A stretch of DNA of 64,000 nt from Cryobacterium sinapicolor. GTDB lineage: Bacteria > Actinomycetota > Actinomycetes > Actinomycetales > Microbacteriaceae. How positions within the stretch are numbered: position 1 is the first letter of the stretch; each line of letters begins with the position of its first letter. Under the pieces are notes generated by a model. That model was not told where the DNA came from. It did no database searches and saw only the letters and a list, made by a program, of their open reading frames with translations. The position numbers and the translations under genes are program-made. Of the stretch, positions 11,950 to 21,853 are shown in pieces. The stretch covers positions 344 to 64,343 of the forward strand of contig NZ_SOGQ01000009.1 in NCBI RefSeq assembly GCF_004403465.1. The letters are read 5' to 3'.

Positions 11950-14484
11950 CTACTCGCGGAGGGTGGCCCCGAAGCGGGCGGCCGCCACCGCGACGCCGGC
12001 GAGCTTGGCGTCGCTGGCCTCCGCGGCGGTGAGGGTGCGGTCCGGCGCCCGGAACCGCAGCGCGAACGTCAGCGACTTACGTCCGGTCACCACACCCGTG
12101 CCGCGGTAGTCGTCGACGAGCTCGGCGTGGTCGAGCAGCGGACCGCAGCCCTCGAGCAGCGTGCGGAGCACGTCCCCGGCCGGCACGCCGGCGTCCACCA
12201 CGAGGGACAGGTCCTGCGTGGCGGCCGGCATTGTGGCGATCGGGGTGGCGCGCAGCTCGGCCCCGGCCTCCGCGAACACGGCGGTGAGGTCGATCTCGGC
12301 GACGGCGACGACCGCGGGCAGGTCCGCGCCGCGGGCGATGCTGGGGAGAAGTTCGCCGGCGTAGCCGACCGAGGTGGCGCCGGCATCCGTCGTCACGAAC
12401 AGCTCGGCGGTGCGGCCGGGATGCAGGGCCTGGTGCGAACCCTGGCGAACGGTGATCGGCACGCCGGCGGCCAGCGCGACCTGCTGCACGGCGGCGAGGG
12501 CGTGCCGCCAGCTGGCGGCCACGGGGGGTTGCCCCGGCTGGGGCCGCACCACGGCGCCGGTCAGCACGACCGCCACCGACAGGGGCTGCGGCGGGATGCC
12601 GGCGTTCAGCTCGGCCTCCAGCTGTGCACTCGGCCGCACCGCGCCGGGTGGCACGACGTCACCGCCGTAACGGATGCCCGCCACCGGCCGGAACACCAGG
12701 CCCAGTTCGAAGACGGCCAGGTCGACGATCCCACGCGAACGGTTGCGGTGTGCGATCTGGAGCAGGCCCGGCAGGATCGAGGTGCGCAGGAACGGCGCCT
12801 CCCCGTCGAGCGGGTTCGCGACCCGGATCTGCGGCACTTTCGGGCCGACGGGCAGCCCGAACGAGTTGTTCGACTTCTCCGCCACGAACGGGTACGCGAG
12901 CACCTCGGTGTGACCGGTGGCTGCGAGGGTCTGCGCGACCTGGCGGCGCAGGGTCTGCGCGTGGGTGAGGCCGCGCCCGGGCGGGGCGACGGGCAGCACC
13001 GAGGGGATCCGGTCGTAGCCGACGATGCGGGCGACCTCCTCGGCCAGGGTCCACTTGTCGGTCAGGTCGGGGCGCCAGCTCGGCGCGGTGACGCTCAGCC
13101 CGGTCTGGGTCTCCTCGAGCGAGGCGCCGATCTCGGCCAGGGAGGAGCGCACCTCGTCCCGGGTGTACTCGAGGCCGATCAAGCCGGAGATGAAACCGGT
13201 CGGCAGGTATATCGGAGCGGTGTCGGGGGTGGCGTCGTGCAGGGAGCCGAGGCCGTCGGCCTCTCCCCCGGCGAGTTCGACCAGCAGCTGCACGACGCGC
13301 GCGGCGGCGACCGCGGCCACGGCCGGGTCCACCCCGCGCTCGAAACGGCGGGACGCCTCGCTCGGCAGCTTGTGCCGGCGGGCGGTGCGCGCGATCGACA
13401 CCGGGTCGAAGTTCGCCGCCTCGATCAGCACATTCGTGGTCGCGGAGCCGATCTCGGTGCTCTGGCCACCCATCACACCGGCCAGGCCGATCGGCCCGGA
13501 CTCGTCGGTGATCAGCAGGTCTTCGGCGTTCAGGGTGCGAGTGACGTCGTCGAGGGTGGTGAACTTCTCGCCCGGCTCTGCACGTCGCACGGTGATGCCG
13601 CCGGTCAGCTTGTCCAGGTCGTAGCCGTGGATCGGCTGGCCGAGCTCGATCATCACATAGTTGGTGACGTCGACGATCAGCGAGATCGAACGGATGCCGG
13701 CAAGCTTCAGCCGGGCGATCAACCAGGCCGGCGACGGCCGGGTGGGGTCCACGCCGCGCACCGCGCGGGTGACGAACACGCTCGCGCCGACGCGACCGCG
13801 GACCGGTGCCGCATCGTGGATCGAAACCGGGAAGGCGACCGTGGACGCGTCCGCCGTCAGGGCGAGTGCCGGGTCGCGGAAGGCCGCCCCCGTGGCGTGC
13901 GCATACTCGCGGGCGACGCCGCGGATCGAGAAGGCGTAGCCCCGGTCGGGCGTGACGTTGATCTCGACGGCGGTGTCGTCCAGACCCAGCAGGCTGATCG
14001 CATCCGTGCCGATCTCGGGGTCGAGCCCGAGGCTGCCGAGCACGAGGATGCCGTCGTGCTCGTCGCCGAGGCCGAGTTCGCGGGCCGAGGCGATCATGCC
14101 GTCGGACACGTGGCCGTAGGTCTTGCGCGGTGCGATCGGGAACGGGCCGGGGAGTACGGCGCCGGGCAGGGTCACGACGACCTTGTCACCGACGACAAAG
14201 TTGTGGGCGCCGCAGACGATGCCGTGCACGGCCGGGCCGCCATCCGCCGCGAGCTCGCCGTCAGGGGCGACGCGCACCTGGCACCAGTTGATGGTCTTGC
14301 CGTTGGTCTGCTCTTCGCCGACGAGCTCGAGCACCTGGCCGACCACGATTGGCCCGGTCAGCTCGAAGCGGTGGATTTCCTCCTCTTCGAGTCCCACGCT
14401 GACCAGGGCGGCGTGCACGTCTTCGGGTGTGGTGCCCGGGGCCAGGTCGACGAACTCGCCCAGCCAGCTCAGTGGAACGCGCAT
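11950..14484 (-). CDS. pheT: Phenylalanyl-tRNA synthetase beta subunit
   Basis: Large subunit of the alpha2-beta2 PheRS. 844 residues: EMAP-like tRNA-binding domain near residues 40-160 (IVVGQVLELV), B3/B4 editing region (SEASRRFERGVDPA), B5 domain, and the C-terminal anticodon-binding fold (MPAATQDLSLVVDAGVPAG). The ATG shares one base with the pheS stop, so the two subunits are translated together. Confidence 0.97.
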   Translation of the reverse strand: MRVPLSWLGEFVDLAPGTTPEDVHAALVSVGLEEEEIHRFELTGPIVVGQVLELVGEEQTNGKTINWCQVRVAPDGELAADGGPAVHGIVCGAHNFVVGDKVVVTLPGAVLPGPFPIAPRKTYGHVSDGMIASARELGLGDEHDGILVLGSLGLDPEIGTDAISLLGLDDTAVEINVTPDRGYAFSIRGVAREYAHATGAAFRDPALALTADASTVAFPVSIHDAAPVRGRVGASVFVTRAVRGVDPTRPSPAWLIARLKLAGIRSISLIVDVTNYVMIELGQPIHGYDLDKLTGGITVRRAEPGEKFTTLDDVTRTLNAEDLLITDESGPIGLAGVMGGQSTEIGSATTNVLIEAANFDPVSIARTARRHKLPSEASRRFERGVDPAVAAVAAARVVQLLVELAGGEADGLGSLHDATPDTAPIYLPTGFISGLIGLEYTRDEVRSSLAEIGASLEETQTGLSVTAPSWRPDLTDKWTLAEEVARIVGYDRIPSVLPVAPPGRGLTHAQTLRRQVAQTLAATGHTEVLAYPFVAEKSNNSFGLPVGPKVPQIRVANPLDGEAPFLRTSILPGLLQIAHRNRSRGIVDLAVFELGLVFRPVAGIRYGGDVVPPGAVRPSAQLEAELNAGIPPQPLSVAVVLTGAVVRPQPGQPPVAASWRHALAAVQQVALAAGVPITVRQGSHQALHPGRTAELFVTTDAGATSVGYAGELLPSIARGADLPAVVAVAEIDLTAVFAEAGAELRATPIATMPAATQDLSLVVDAGVPAGDVLRTLLEGCGPLLDHAELVDDYRGTGVVTGRKSLTFALRFRAPDRTLTAAEASDAKLAGVAVAAARFGATLRE

Positions 14485-15524
14485 CAGACGGACATCCCGT
14501 ACTGCTGGCTGAACCGGACGTCGCCTTCGACCATGTCGTGCATATCCTTCACATCATTTCGGAACATCAGTGCCCGTTCGACGCCGACGCCGAACGCGAA
14601 TCCGGAATAGACCTCCGGGTCGATCCCGGCGGAACGCAGCACATTGGCGTTGACCATGCCGCAGCCGCCCCACTCGATCCAGCGGGCGCCGTCCTTGAAG
14701 GTCGGGTGCCACAGATCGAGTTCGGCGCTCGGCTCGGTGAACGGGAAGTAGTTGGGGCGGAGGCGCACCTTGGCCTCGGGGCCGAACATAGCCTTCACGA
14801 AGTGGTCCAGGGTGCCGCGCAGGTGCGCCATGGTCAGACCCTTGTCGACGGCGATGCCCTCGATCTGGTGGAACACGGGCGTGTGCGTGGCGTCGAGCTC
14901 GTCGGTGCGGAATACCCGGCCGGGCGCGACGACGTACACGGGCAGCTCGCGGGACAGCAGGGCGCGCAGCTGCACGGGCGAGGTGTGGGTGCGCAGCACC
15001 AGGTGCGCCTCGGGCGGGTCGATGAAGAAGGTGTCCTGCATGGCGCGGGCCGGGTGGTCCTCGTCGAAGTTGAGCGCGTCGAAGTTGAACCACTCGCTCT
15101 CGAGCTCGGGGCCCTCGGCGACCTCCCAGCCCATGCCGACGAAGACGTCCGCGACACGTTCCTGCAACAGGGTGAGCGGATGCCGTGCCCCTGGGTTCCA
15201 GGCGGACGCCGCCGCGGTCACGTCGACCGTTTCGGCGGCGAGCTGGGCGGTGGCCTCAGCCTCGGTGATCGCTGCCTCGCGGGCCGTGAACGCCTGCGCC
15301 ACGGCACCTCGGGCCTGGCCGAGGAGCTTGCCGGCGGCGGCCTTCTGGTTGCCGGGCACACTGCGCATCAGGGCGTTCAGCCGGGCCAGCGGGGAGGCCT
15401 CGCCGGTGTGCTCGGTGCGCACGGTTTTCAGGGCCGCGGAGTCGTTCGCGGCGGCGATGGCGGCGAGAGCGGCGGCGACGGCCGCGCTCACGACTGGTTC
15501 GGAGATCTCACTGAGGTCAGGCAC
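14484..15524 (-). CDS. pheS: Phenylalanyl-tRNA synthetase alpha subunit
   Basis: Catalytic subunit of PheRS, class II. Motif 2 is FRTDELDATHTPVFHQIEG and motif 3 GFAFGVGVERALMFR; the N-terminal coiled coil (residues about 10-90) is Ala-rich. Length 346 from GTG 15524 fits the family. The frame stays open far upstream but there it is antisense-like arginine/proline-rich sequence inside the permease gene, so a longer product is not real. TAAACT lies 8 nt upstream of the GTG. Confidence 0.95.
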   Translation of the reverse strand: MPDLSEISEPVVSAAVAAALAAIAAANDSAALKTVRTEHTGEASPLARLNALMRSVPGNQKAAAGKLLGQARGAVAQAFTAREAAITEAEATAQLAAETVDVTAAASAWNPGARHPLTLLQERVADVFVGMGWEVAEGPELESEWFNFDALNFDEDHPARAMQDTFFIDPPEAHLVLRTHTSPVQLRALLSRELPVYVVAPGRVFRTDELDATHTPVFHQIEGIAVDKGLTMAHLRGTLDHFVKAMFGPEAKVRLRPNYFPFTEPSAELDLWHPTFKDGARWIEWGGCGMVNANVLRSAGIDPEVYSGFAFGVGVERALMFRNDVKDMHDMVEGDVRFSQQYGMSV

Positions 15525-15532
15525 AAGGCCCA

Positions 15533-15538
15533 AGTTTA
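15533..15538 (-). promoter_or_regulatory. Near-leaderless -10 hexamer for pheST
   Basis: TAAACT, 8 nt before the GTG; spacing one or two longer than the other leaderless cases. Confidence 0.45.
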
Positions 15539-15544
15539 GTGGTG

Positions 15545-16465
15545 CTAGATTCCCCGGGCGCCCATCTGGTTGCCCAGGGCGGCGGGGTAGGTCACCTCGG
15601 GATCGAGGGGCTTCTCGGGCGGCGCGGTTGTCTCCGTGGTCACGCCGCCGGACTTGGAGCCGGTGCGACGGGCGATGATGCGGGCCAGCCAGGAGAGCAG
15701 CAGGTTCATCGTCAGGTAGATCGCGAACACGACGAGGAAGAAGGAGAACGAATAGCGGCTGCCGAAGAAGTTCGTCATCGAGGTGCCGCTGCGGAGCAGT
15801 TCCTCGTAGCCGACCACGAACGCGAGGGAGGTGTCCTTGAGGAGCACGACGAGCTGGGCGATGATGATCGGCAGCATCTGCCGGAACGCCTGGGGGAACT
15901 CGATCCGGAACCGGGTCGCCACGGGGGTGAGCCCGATGGCCAGCCCGGCCTCGCGCTGGCCGCGCGGCAGGCTCTTGATGCCGGCCCGCAGCGCCTCGCC
16001 GATGATCGCCCCGTTGTAGACGGAGAGGGCGGCGACGCCGGCCCAGAAGGAGCCGGTGGAGAAGACGAGGAGGATGAAGAGCATCATCAGCAGTACGGGC
16101 ATCCCGCGCACGAATTCGAGCACGACCGTGGTCGGGATCCGAATCCATTTGGTGTCGGACACGCGTCCGAAGGAGAACAGCACGCCGAGCACCAGGGCGA
16201 ATGCTGCGGCGACGCCGGCCATTCGCAGGGTGTTCAGGGCGCCACGGCCGAGGGTGCGCCAGACCTCGCGGTCGGCGAAGACATCCCACCGGGAGGCGTC
16301 CCAGAGGCCCGGCTGAACGGCGCCGTTGGCACTGGTCTTGGGGGCTCCCAGGGCGAGGATCAGCCAGACCAAGCCGGCGGCGATGATGAGGCCGGCCACC
16401 ACGGAGAACAGGCGGGAACGGAAAACGGCCTTCGGGCCGGGAGCGTCATAGAGCACGGAAGTCAT
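15545..16465 (-). CDS. gluD: Amino-acid ABC transporter permease (GluD-like)
   Basis: Inner-membrane permease of a polar amino-acid importer. 306 residues from ATG 16465, which overlaps the gluC stop as ATGA. A first membrane segment (about residues 20-45) is followed by a periplasmic stretch and the HisM-type transmembrane domain with LRMAGVAAAFALVLG, the EAA-like loop EALRAGIKSLPRGQREAGLAIGL (about 160-182) and a C-terminal segment. Substrate glutamate is inferred from gene order gluABCD and is not proven; glutamine or another polar amino acid is possible. Confidence 0.85.
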   Translation of the reverse strand: MTSVLYDAPGPKAVFRSRLFSVVAGLIIAAGLVWLILALGAPKTSANGAVQPGLWDASRWDVFADREVWRTLGRGALNTLRMAGVAAAFALVLGVLFSFGRVSDTKWIRIPTTVVLEFVRGMPVLLMMLFILLVFSTGSFWAGVAALSVYNGAIIGEALRAGIKSLPRGQREAGLAIGLTPVATRFRIEFPQAFRQMLPIIIAQLVVLLKDTSLAFVVGYEELLRSGTSMTNFFGSRYSFSFFLVVFAIYLTMNLLLSWLARIIARRTGSKSGGVTTETTAPPEKPLDPEVTYPAALGNQMGARGI

Positions 16466-17109
16466 CGGAGAACCGCCACCTTCTTCTCGACCCGCCCGGC
16501 GATCAGGCCGAGCGAGATGGTGACCAGGAGGTAGAAGGCCGCGACGGCGAGCAGGATCGCGAGCACCTCGTCTCCGCGATCGTTGGTGACCTTGCGAGCG
16601 GCGCCGAAGAGTTCGAAGACGAAGAAGGCTCCGGCGACCGAGGTGTTCTTCGTCAGGGCGATGAACACGTTGATGAGCGGCGGGATGACCATGCGCACCG
16701 CTTGGGGCATGACCACGAAGGAGAGCGTCTGAGTGAAGGTCAGACCTACGCTGCGGGCGGCCTCGGCCTGACCCACGTGCACACCGTTGACGCCTGAGCG
16801 CAGCGCCTCGGCGACGAACGGCGAGGTGTAGACGGTGAGCCCGATCGTGGCGAGCACGAAGTAGCCCGGGCTGAACTGGAGGTAGGGCAGGATGTAGGCG
16901 CAGAAGAACAGCACCAGCGTGAGCGGGGTATTGCGCACGATCTCGGTATAGACCGTGGCGAATCCGCGCAGGGATGCGACGGGCGAGATGCGCATGGCAG
17001 CGACGATGATGCCGAGCAGGAGCGCTCCGGTGCCGGCCAGAAGCAGAAGGCCCAACGTATTTCTGAAGCCCTCCAGGAACAGGGGCAGGTTTTCGATGAC
17101 TGCGTCCAC
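16462..17109 (-). CDS. gluC: Amino-acid ABC transporter permease (GluC-like)
   Basis: 215-residue HisM-family permease with about five transmembrane helices. Hallmarks are RNTPLTLVLFF, the ATPase-contact EAA loop VNGVHVGQAEAARSVGLTF and NTSVAGAFFVFELFGAARK. It pairs with GluD to form the translocation channel. AGGAGGTGAGTT precedes the ATG. It is separated from gluB by 145 bp containing a terminator-like hairpin, so it may be expressed below gluB. Confidence 0.88.
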   Translation of the reverse strand: MDAVIENLPLFLEGFRNTLGLLLLAGTGALLLGIIVAAMRISPVASLRGFATVYTEIVRNTPLTLVLFFCAYILPYLQFSPGYFVLATIGLTVYTSPFVAEALRSGVNGVHVGQAEAARSVGLTFTQTLSFVVMPQAVRMVIPPLINVFIALTKNTSVAGAFFVFELFGAARKVTNDRGDEVLAILLAVAAFYLLVTISLGLIAGRVEKKVAVLR

Positions 17110-17187
17110 AACTCACCTCCTCTTCTGTAGTGACTATCTGGGTGTCGTGCGGGTGGTGTCGTGCGGGCGATGAACGTGCGAGTGCAA

Positions 17188-17233
17188 GTAAAAAGAACCG
17201 GTCGGGGTGGCCGCTCGTGCGACCGCCCCGATC
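17188..17233 (-). terminator. Intra-operon terminator/attenuator between gluB and gluC
   Basis: In the - strand sense, an 11-bp GC-rich stem (arms 17223-17233 and 17200-17210, one or two G-U pairs) with a 12-nt loop is followed by GGTTCTTTTTAC. This is the clearest Rho-independent structure in the window and would lower permease synthesis relative to the binding protein. Confidence 0.7.
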
Positions 17234-17254
17234 AGCGGGTGCTGCCGATGCTGA

Positions 17255-18124
17255 CTAGTACCGGTTGACTGCCGGCGGCTCCGGGGTCTCGAGCACCGTG
17301 CCGGCAGTCGCTTCCCAGGCCTTCGCCCACGTACCGTCCTCGAAGGATTCTTCGAGCACATCGTTGATGAAGGTGCGGAATTCGGCGTCGTCCTTCTTCA
17401 GGCCGATGCCGTAGGGCTCCTCGGTGAAGGGGTTGTCGACGACTTCGAACTCACCGGCGTTCTGGTCGGCCAGGCCGGCCAGGATGACGTTGTCGGTGGT
17501 CACGGCGACGACCTCGCCGCTGCGGAGCGGGCCGAGGCAGTTGGAGTAGGTGTCGGTCGCGATCACGTTGTCGCTGTACGCGGCGATGTTCTTCTCCGAC
17601 GTCGAGCCGCTGACGGTGCAGACGGGCTTTCCGGCGAGGTCTTCCGGGCCGGTGATCTTGTCGGGGTTGCCGGCGAGCACGAGCAGGTCCTGACCGGCCA
17701 GGTAGTACGGTCCGGCGAAGTCGACGACCTCCTTGCGGGTGTCGTTGATCGTGTAGGTCGCGACGACGACGTCAACCTGGCCGTTCTGGATGAAGGGCTC
17801 GCGGTTGGCCGACACGGTCTCGGTCCACTTGATCTTGTCGGCGGAGATACCGAGCTTGGCGGCGATGAGCTTGCCGATCTCGACGTCGAAGCCGACCGGA
17901 TTGTTGTCCGGGCCCTTGAGGCCGAACAGCGGCTGATCGAACTTGGTGCCAATGGTGATCTCGCCGGCCTCGTTCAGCGCGGCCATGGTGGTGCCGGCTT
18001 CGAACTCGACCGTTTCCTCGACCGGTGCGGCCTCGGGCGTCTCGGCGGAATCGGTACATCCGCTCAGCGTGAGAACGCTCGCGAGGGCAATGGCCGAAAT
18101 CATTAGACCTTTAGTGAGTCTCAT
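17255..18124 (-). CDS. gluB: Amino-acid ABC transporter substrate-binding lipoprotein (GluB-like)
   Basis: 289-residue extracytoplasmic solute receptor. Signal peptide residues 1-22 end in the lipobox LTLSGC with lipidated Cys23. The mature part has family-3 solute-binding features: IGTKFDQPLFGLKGPDNNPVGFDVEIG and VVVATYTINDTRKEVVDFAGPY. Start at ATG 18124 with AGGAG 5-6 nt upstream; longer reading frames extend into gluA antisense-like sequence. The first gene of the transporter with a Shine-Dalgarno leader. Confidence 0.92.
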   Translation of the reverse strand: MRLTKGLMISAIALASVLTLSGCTDSAETPEAAPVEETVEFEAGTTMAALNEAGEITIGTKFDQPLFGLKGPDNNPVGFDVEIGKLIAAKLGISADKIKWTETVSANREPFIQNGQVDVVVATYTINDTRKEVVDFAGPYYLAGQDLLVLAGNPDKITGPEDLAGKPVCTVSGSTSEKNIAAYSDNVIATDTYSNCLGPLRSGEVVAVTTDNVILAGLADQNAGEFEVVDNPFTEEPYGIGLKKDDAEFRTFINDVLEESFEDGTWAKAWEATAGTVLETPEPPAVNRY

Positions 18125-18161
18125 GGTTATCTCCTGATTGCTGTGTAGTCCTGCACACCGG

Positions 18162-18950
18162 TTAGTGGGCAAGTATTTTGGAGAGGAAGTCTTTCGCTCT
18201 CGTGCTCTGGGGGTTCGTGAAGAACTGCTCGGGCGTGGTCTCCTCGACGATCTCGCCCTCGGCCATGAAGATGACCCGGTCGGCAGCACGGCGGGCGAAG
18301 CCCATCTCGTGCGTGACGACGATCATGGTCATGCCGTCGTTGGCGAGGTTGATCATGACTTCGAGCACCTCGTTGATCATCTCGGGGTCGAGCGCGCTGG
18401 TGGGCTCGTCAAGCAGGATGACCTTCGGGTCCATGGCGAGGGCCCGTGCGATCGCGACCCGCTGCTGCTGACCGCCGGAGAGCTGGGCAGGCATCTTCTT
18501 GGCCTGGTTGGCCACGCCGACGCGCTCGAGGAGCACCATGGCCTTCTTCTCGGCCTCGGCCTTGGACAGGCCGCGCACCTTGATCGGTCCGAGGGTGACG
18601 TTCTCCAGGACGGTCTTATGGGCGAACAGGTTGAACGCCTGGAAAACCATGCCGACGTCTGCACGCAGCTTGGCCAGTTCCTTGCCCTCGGCTGGGAGCT
18701 TGACGCCGTCGATGGTGATGACGCCCGCGTCAATGGTCTCGAGCCGGTTGATGGCCCGGCAGAGGGTGGACTTGCCCGAGCCACTCGGGCCGATCACCAC
18801 CACGACCTCGCCGCGGTTGACTACGGCGTTGATTTTCTTCAGCACGTGAAGTTCACCGTAGTGCTTGTCCACGTCGCTGATCACGACGAGAGGCTCACCG
18901 CGCAACACCGTGATGTTGGACGTCGCCGGCGCAGATTCTGTAGGCTCCAT
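18162..18950 (-). CDS. gluA: Amino-acid ABC transporter ATP-binding protein (GluA-like)
   Basis: ATPase subunit of the importer. Walker [11 protein letters not shown]-loop, signature [15 protein letters not shown], Walker [15 protein letters not shown] and H-loop VVTHEMGFA are all intact. 262 residues from ATG 18950; a TAGGTT hexamer 7 nt upstream supports that start on a leaderless mRNA, against a TTG three codons earlier. Heads gluA-B-C-D. Confidence 0.93.
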   Translation of the reverse strand: MEPTESAPATSNITVLRGEPLVVISDVDKHYGELHVLKKINAVVNRGEVVVVIGPSGSGKSTLCRAINRLETIDAGVITIDGVKLPAEGKELAKLRADVGMVFQAFNLFAHKTVLENVTLGPIKVRGLSKAEAEKKAMVLLERVGVANQAKKMPAQLSGGQQQRVAIARALAMDPKVILLDEPTSALDPEMINEVLEVMINLANDGMTMIVVTHEMGFARRAADRVIFMAEGEIVEETTPEQFFTNPQSTRAKDFLSKILAH

Positions 18951-18957
18951 GTCCCCC

Positions 18958-18963
18958 AACCTA
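18958..18963 (-). promoter_or_regulatory. Leaderless -10 hexamer for gluABCD
   Basis: TAGGTT, 7 nt before gluA ATG. Confidence 0.5.
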
Positions 18964-19019
18964 GGCTAGAACAGGGACTCCCAGAACCACCCGACCCGGT
19001 GTTTATCGAGCTGTGATGA

Positions 19020-19820
19020 TCAGCTGCGCTGCGCGAACGCGCTTTCGTACAGGCAAACGCTGGCGGCCGTGGCCAGGTTCATCGATTCGGCGTGACCGTA
19101 GATGGGAACGGTAATGGTCCGGTCGACCACGGCGAGATCTTCGTCGGTCAGGCCGCGGGCCTCATTGCCGAACAGCCACGCCGTCGGAGCGACCAGGAGT
19201 CCCTCGGTGCGTGCGGCAAGCAGATCCGTGCCCTTGACATCGGCGGCGAAGATCTGCAAACCGGCGAACCGGGCACGCTCGCGCACATCCGACAGCGTCG
19301 CGCTGACGGCGACCGGAAGGTGGAAGATCGATCCGGTCGATGAACGCACGACCTTCGGGTTGTACAGGTCCACGCTGCGGCCGGTGAGGATCACGGCGTC
19401 GGCGCCGGCGGCATCCGCGGCACGGATGATGGTGCCCGCGTTTCCGGGATCGCGCACCTCTTCGAGGATGGCGATGAGCTTGGGCTCGCCCGCGAAGATG
19501 TCCTTGACCGAGGTCGGGAACTGCCGGCAGACCGCGATGAAGCCCTGCGGCGTGACGGTGTCGGCCATCGTCTCGAGCACCTGCTCGGTGACGAATTCGA
19601 GGTCGGCGCCCACCTCTTCTGCGACCTGCGCGATCTCGGGGTGTCGCTCGAGGGCGGTGGGGGTCACGAAGAGTTCGACGACGAGGTCGGGCCGGAAGTT
19701 CAGGGCCTCGGAAACCGACTGCGGACCTTCGAGGAGGAACAGCCCCGTCTCGGAGCGAGCGGCTCGATTCGCCAGTTTCGCGACGGCCCGCACACGCGGA
19801 GTACGGGGATTATCTAACAT
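19020..19820 (-). CDS. TrmH/SpoU-family RNA 2'-O-ribose methyltransferase
   Basis: 266-residue knotted (SPOUT) methyltransferase using S-adenosylmethionine. The three SpoU motifs are present: VRDPGNAGTIIRAADAAGAD near residue 122, WLFGNEARGL near 215 and IPIYGHAESMNLATAASVCL near 236. An N-terminal substrate-binding domain (LEGPQSVSEAL) is typical of the rRNA-modifying branch. Target, 23S rRNA or tRNA, cannot be told from sequence. TAAGCT lies 6 nt before the ATG. It is located upstream of pheS in the usual actinobacterial position near rplT. Confidence 0.9.
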   Translation of the reverse strand: MLDNPRTPRVRAVAKLANRAARSETGLFLLEGPQSVSEALNFRPDLVVELFVTPTALERHPEIAQVAEEVGADLEFVTEQVLETMADTVTPQGFIAVCRQFPTSVKDIFAGEPKLIAILEEVRDPGNAGTIIRAADAAGADAVILTGRSVDLYNPKVVRSSTGSIFHLPVAVSATLSDVRERARFAGLQIFAADVKGTDLLAARTEGLLVAPTAWLFGNEARGLTDEDLAVVDRTITVPIYGHAESMNLATAASVCLYESAFAQRS

Positions 19821-19826
19821 GCGACC

Positions 19827-19832
19827 AGCTTA
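19827..19832 (-). promoter_or_regulatory. Leaderless -10 hexamer for the SpoU methyltransferase
   Basis: TAAGCT, 6 nt before ATG. Confidence 0.55.
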
Positions 19833-19898
19833 CTTGCCGGGGCGGGGAGGCTGTGCCCCGCGGGGCACACGCGGCCCCCGCGAACCGGCCCCGGGCAC

Positions 19899-19932
19899 GC
19901 AAAACGGGAGCGGGCGCTGGGCCCGCCCCCGT
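19899..19932 (-). terminator. Terminator of infC-rpmI-rplT
   Basis: In - sense, GGGGGCGGGC and GCCCGCTCCC arms around a short loop are followed by GTTTTGC, about 36 bp after the rplT stop. Confidence 0.7.
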
Positions 19933-19967
19933 GAAGAGTGCGTGGTGGTACTGGTGCCGGCTGAAAG

Positions 19968-20354
19968 CTACGCGGCGACCCGGGGCGCCGACGTGTCGGC
20001 GGGCAGTGCTGCCTTGGCGCTCTCGACGATGGCCGCGAACGTGGCGGGCTCGTTGACGGCCAGCTCGGCCAGCATGCGACGGTCGACCTGGATGCCGGCC
20101 AGGGCGAGGCCCTGGATCAGACGGTTGTAGGTCAGGCCGTTGGCGCGGGACGCAGCGTTGATCCGCTGGATCCAGAGGCGACGGAAGTCACCCTTGCGTG
20201 CACGACGGTCACGGTAGCTGTAGGTGAAGGAGTGAGTGAGCTGCTCCTTGGCCTTGGTGACCAGACGCGAACGCTGACCGCGGTAACCCTTCGCGCGCTC
20301 GAGAATAACGCGACGGCTCTTGTGGGCGTTGACGGCCCTCTTTACTCTTGCCAT
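19968..20354 (-). CDS. rplT: 50S ribosomal protein L20
   Basis: 128-residue early-assembly protein of the large subunit. The strongly basic N-terminus ([21 protein letters not shown]) and [19 protein letters not shown] are L20 hallmarks. The C-terminus is slightly longer than in E. coli and Ala-rich. Third gene of the infC operon; L20 is a known autoregulator of this operon in several bacteria. Confidence 0.98.
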   Translation of the reverse strand: MARVKRAVNAHKSRRVILERAKGYRGQRSRLVTKAKEQLTHSFTYSYRDRRARKGDFRRLWIQRINAASRANGLTYNRLIQGLALAGIQVDRRMLAELAVNEPATFAAIVESAKAALPADTSAPRVAA

Positions 20355-20381
20355 TTTCTTAGTTCCTTTAGGGGTACGGGT

Positions 20382-20568
20382 CTAGCGACCGAGAAGCTTC
20401 TTGATGACCTTGGTGTCGGCCTTGGACAGCACCTGGTCCTGGTTGAGGCGGGACTTGCGCTGGGTGCTCTTGACCTCAAGGTTGTGGCGCAGGCCGGCCT
20501 GCTGCTTCATGATCTTGCCGGAACCGGTGACCTTGAAACGTTTCTTCGTCCCGGAGTGGGTCTTCATC

Positions 20569-20576
<8 letters not shown>
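20382..20576 (-). CDS. rpmI: 50S ribosomal protein L35
   Basis: 64 residues beginning [20 protein letters not shown], the standard L35 N-terminus. I use ATG 20576, because the 11 extra upstream residues fall inside infC and are not L35-like. The start overlaps the 3' end of infC by 8 nt. Confidence 0.97.
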
Positions 20577-21195
<619 letters not shown>

Positions 21196-21480
21196 GCGTC
21201 TCTCCTCTTCTCATGCATCGTGGCTACAGCCAGGTGACGGATGTCGCCCGGAGACGAAGAGAGGAAGATCGCATCTGGATTGCCGGGGAAAACTTCCCGA
21301 ACATCACAGACGACACCCTGTCTACCCTCGAGAACCGGCCTCCTGTCGGAGTCCGGCGCCGCGAAGGCGGAGTGCAACTACCCGGTAACCTTGATGAAGC
21401 GGTATGCGCGGGTGGGAGATTATCCACTTTCGTACCGAGACTTGCATCTCGGAGCCCGGTCGAGTCTAACAGAGGAATGC
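21196..21480 (-). promoter_or_regulatory. infC 5' leader and divergent promoter region
   Basis: 285 bp without a gene between infC and DUF1844. In - sense it has several small stems, for example GAGATGCAAGTCTC, GGAAGTTTTCC and CGTGGCTACAGCCAGG on the other strand, ahead of the AGAGGAG ribosome site. Long structured leaders controlling infC-rpmI-rplT by L20 or attenuation are known, but I cannot assign a specific RNA family. A TTAGACT at about 21464-21470 is a -10 candidate. Confidence 0.45.
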
Positions 21481-21481
21481 A

Positions 21482-21829
21482 GTGAGCAACAGCAACGAGC
21501 AGGATGCAGCCCAGGCGACGCGCGATATCGCCGACGTGCCGGCCGTGGAGATCATCACGACGGCATCCGTGCACCTGATGAGCGCCGCCGCGGTCAAGGT
21601 GGGCCTGGCCGACGACCCGGAGAACCAGACCGACCTCGACGAGGCCCGCAAGCTGATCACGGCCCTCGCCGGTCTGATCACCGCTGCCGCCCCCGACATC
21701 GCGGACATGCACGCGCGCAGCCTGCGCGACGGTCTGCGGTCGCTGCAGCTGGCGTTCCGGGAGGCCTCGGCCATCCCCGACGCGATCGGCCAGGGCCCGG
21801 GCGAGAAGTTCACCGGCCCGGTCAACTAG
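21482..21829 (+). CDS. DUF1844 domain protein
   Basis: 115-residue small soluble protein, GTG start with GAGG 7-8 nt upstream. The pattern PAVEIITTASVHLMSAAAVKVGL followed by DEARKLITALAGLI is the DUF1844 signature. No function is established for the family. Its place divergent from infC is conserved in many actinobacteria, suggesting a translation-linked role (inference). Confidence 0.85.
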   Translation: MSNSNEQDAAQATRDIADVPAVEIITTASVHLMSAAAVKVGLADDPENQTDLDEARKLITALAGLITAAAPDIADMHARSLRDGLRSLQLAFREASAIPDAIGQGPGEKFTGPVN

Positions 21830-21853
21830 CGCGAACGGCTGCGGGGGATCGCC

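Noticed and set aside
12127-14610. 827-codon + strand frame opposite pheT
   Set aside because: Antisense of pheT with Arg/Gly/Val/Asp-biased composition.
15525-16289. N-terminal extension of pheS into the permease gene
   Set aside because: Open only because of base composition; Arg/Pro-rich and out of frame with gluD, while GTG 15524 gives a normal PheS.
16466-17116. Fusion of the two permeases into one 523-residue protein
   Set aside because: The upstream part of that frame is the gluC gene read out of frame; gluC and gluD overlap as ATGA.
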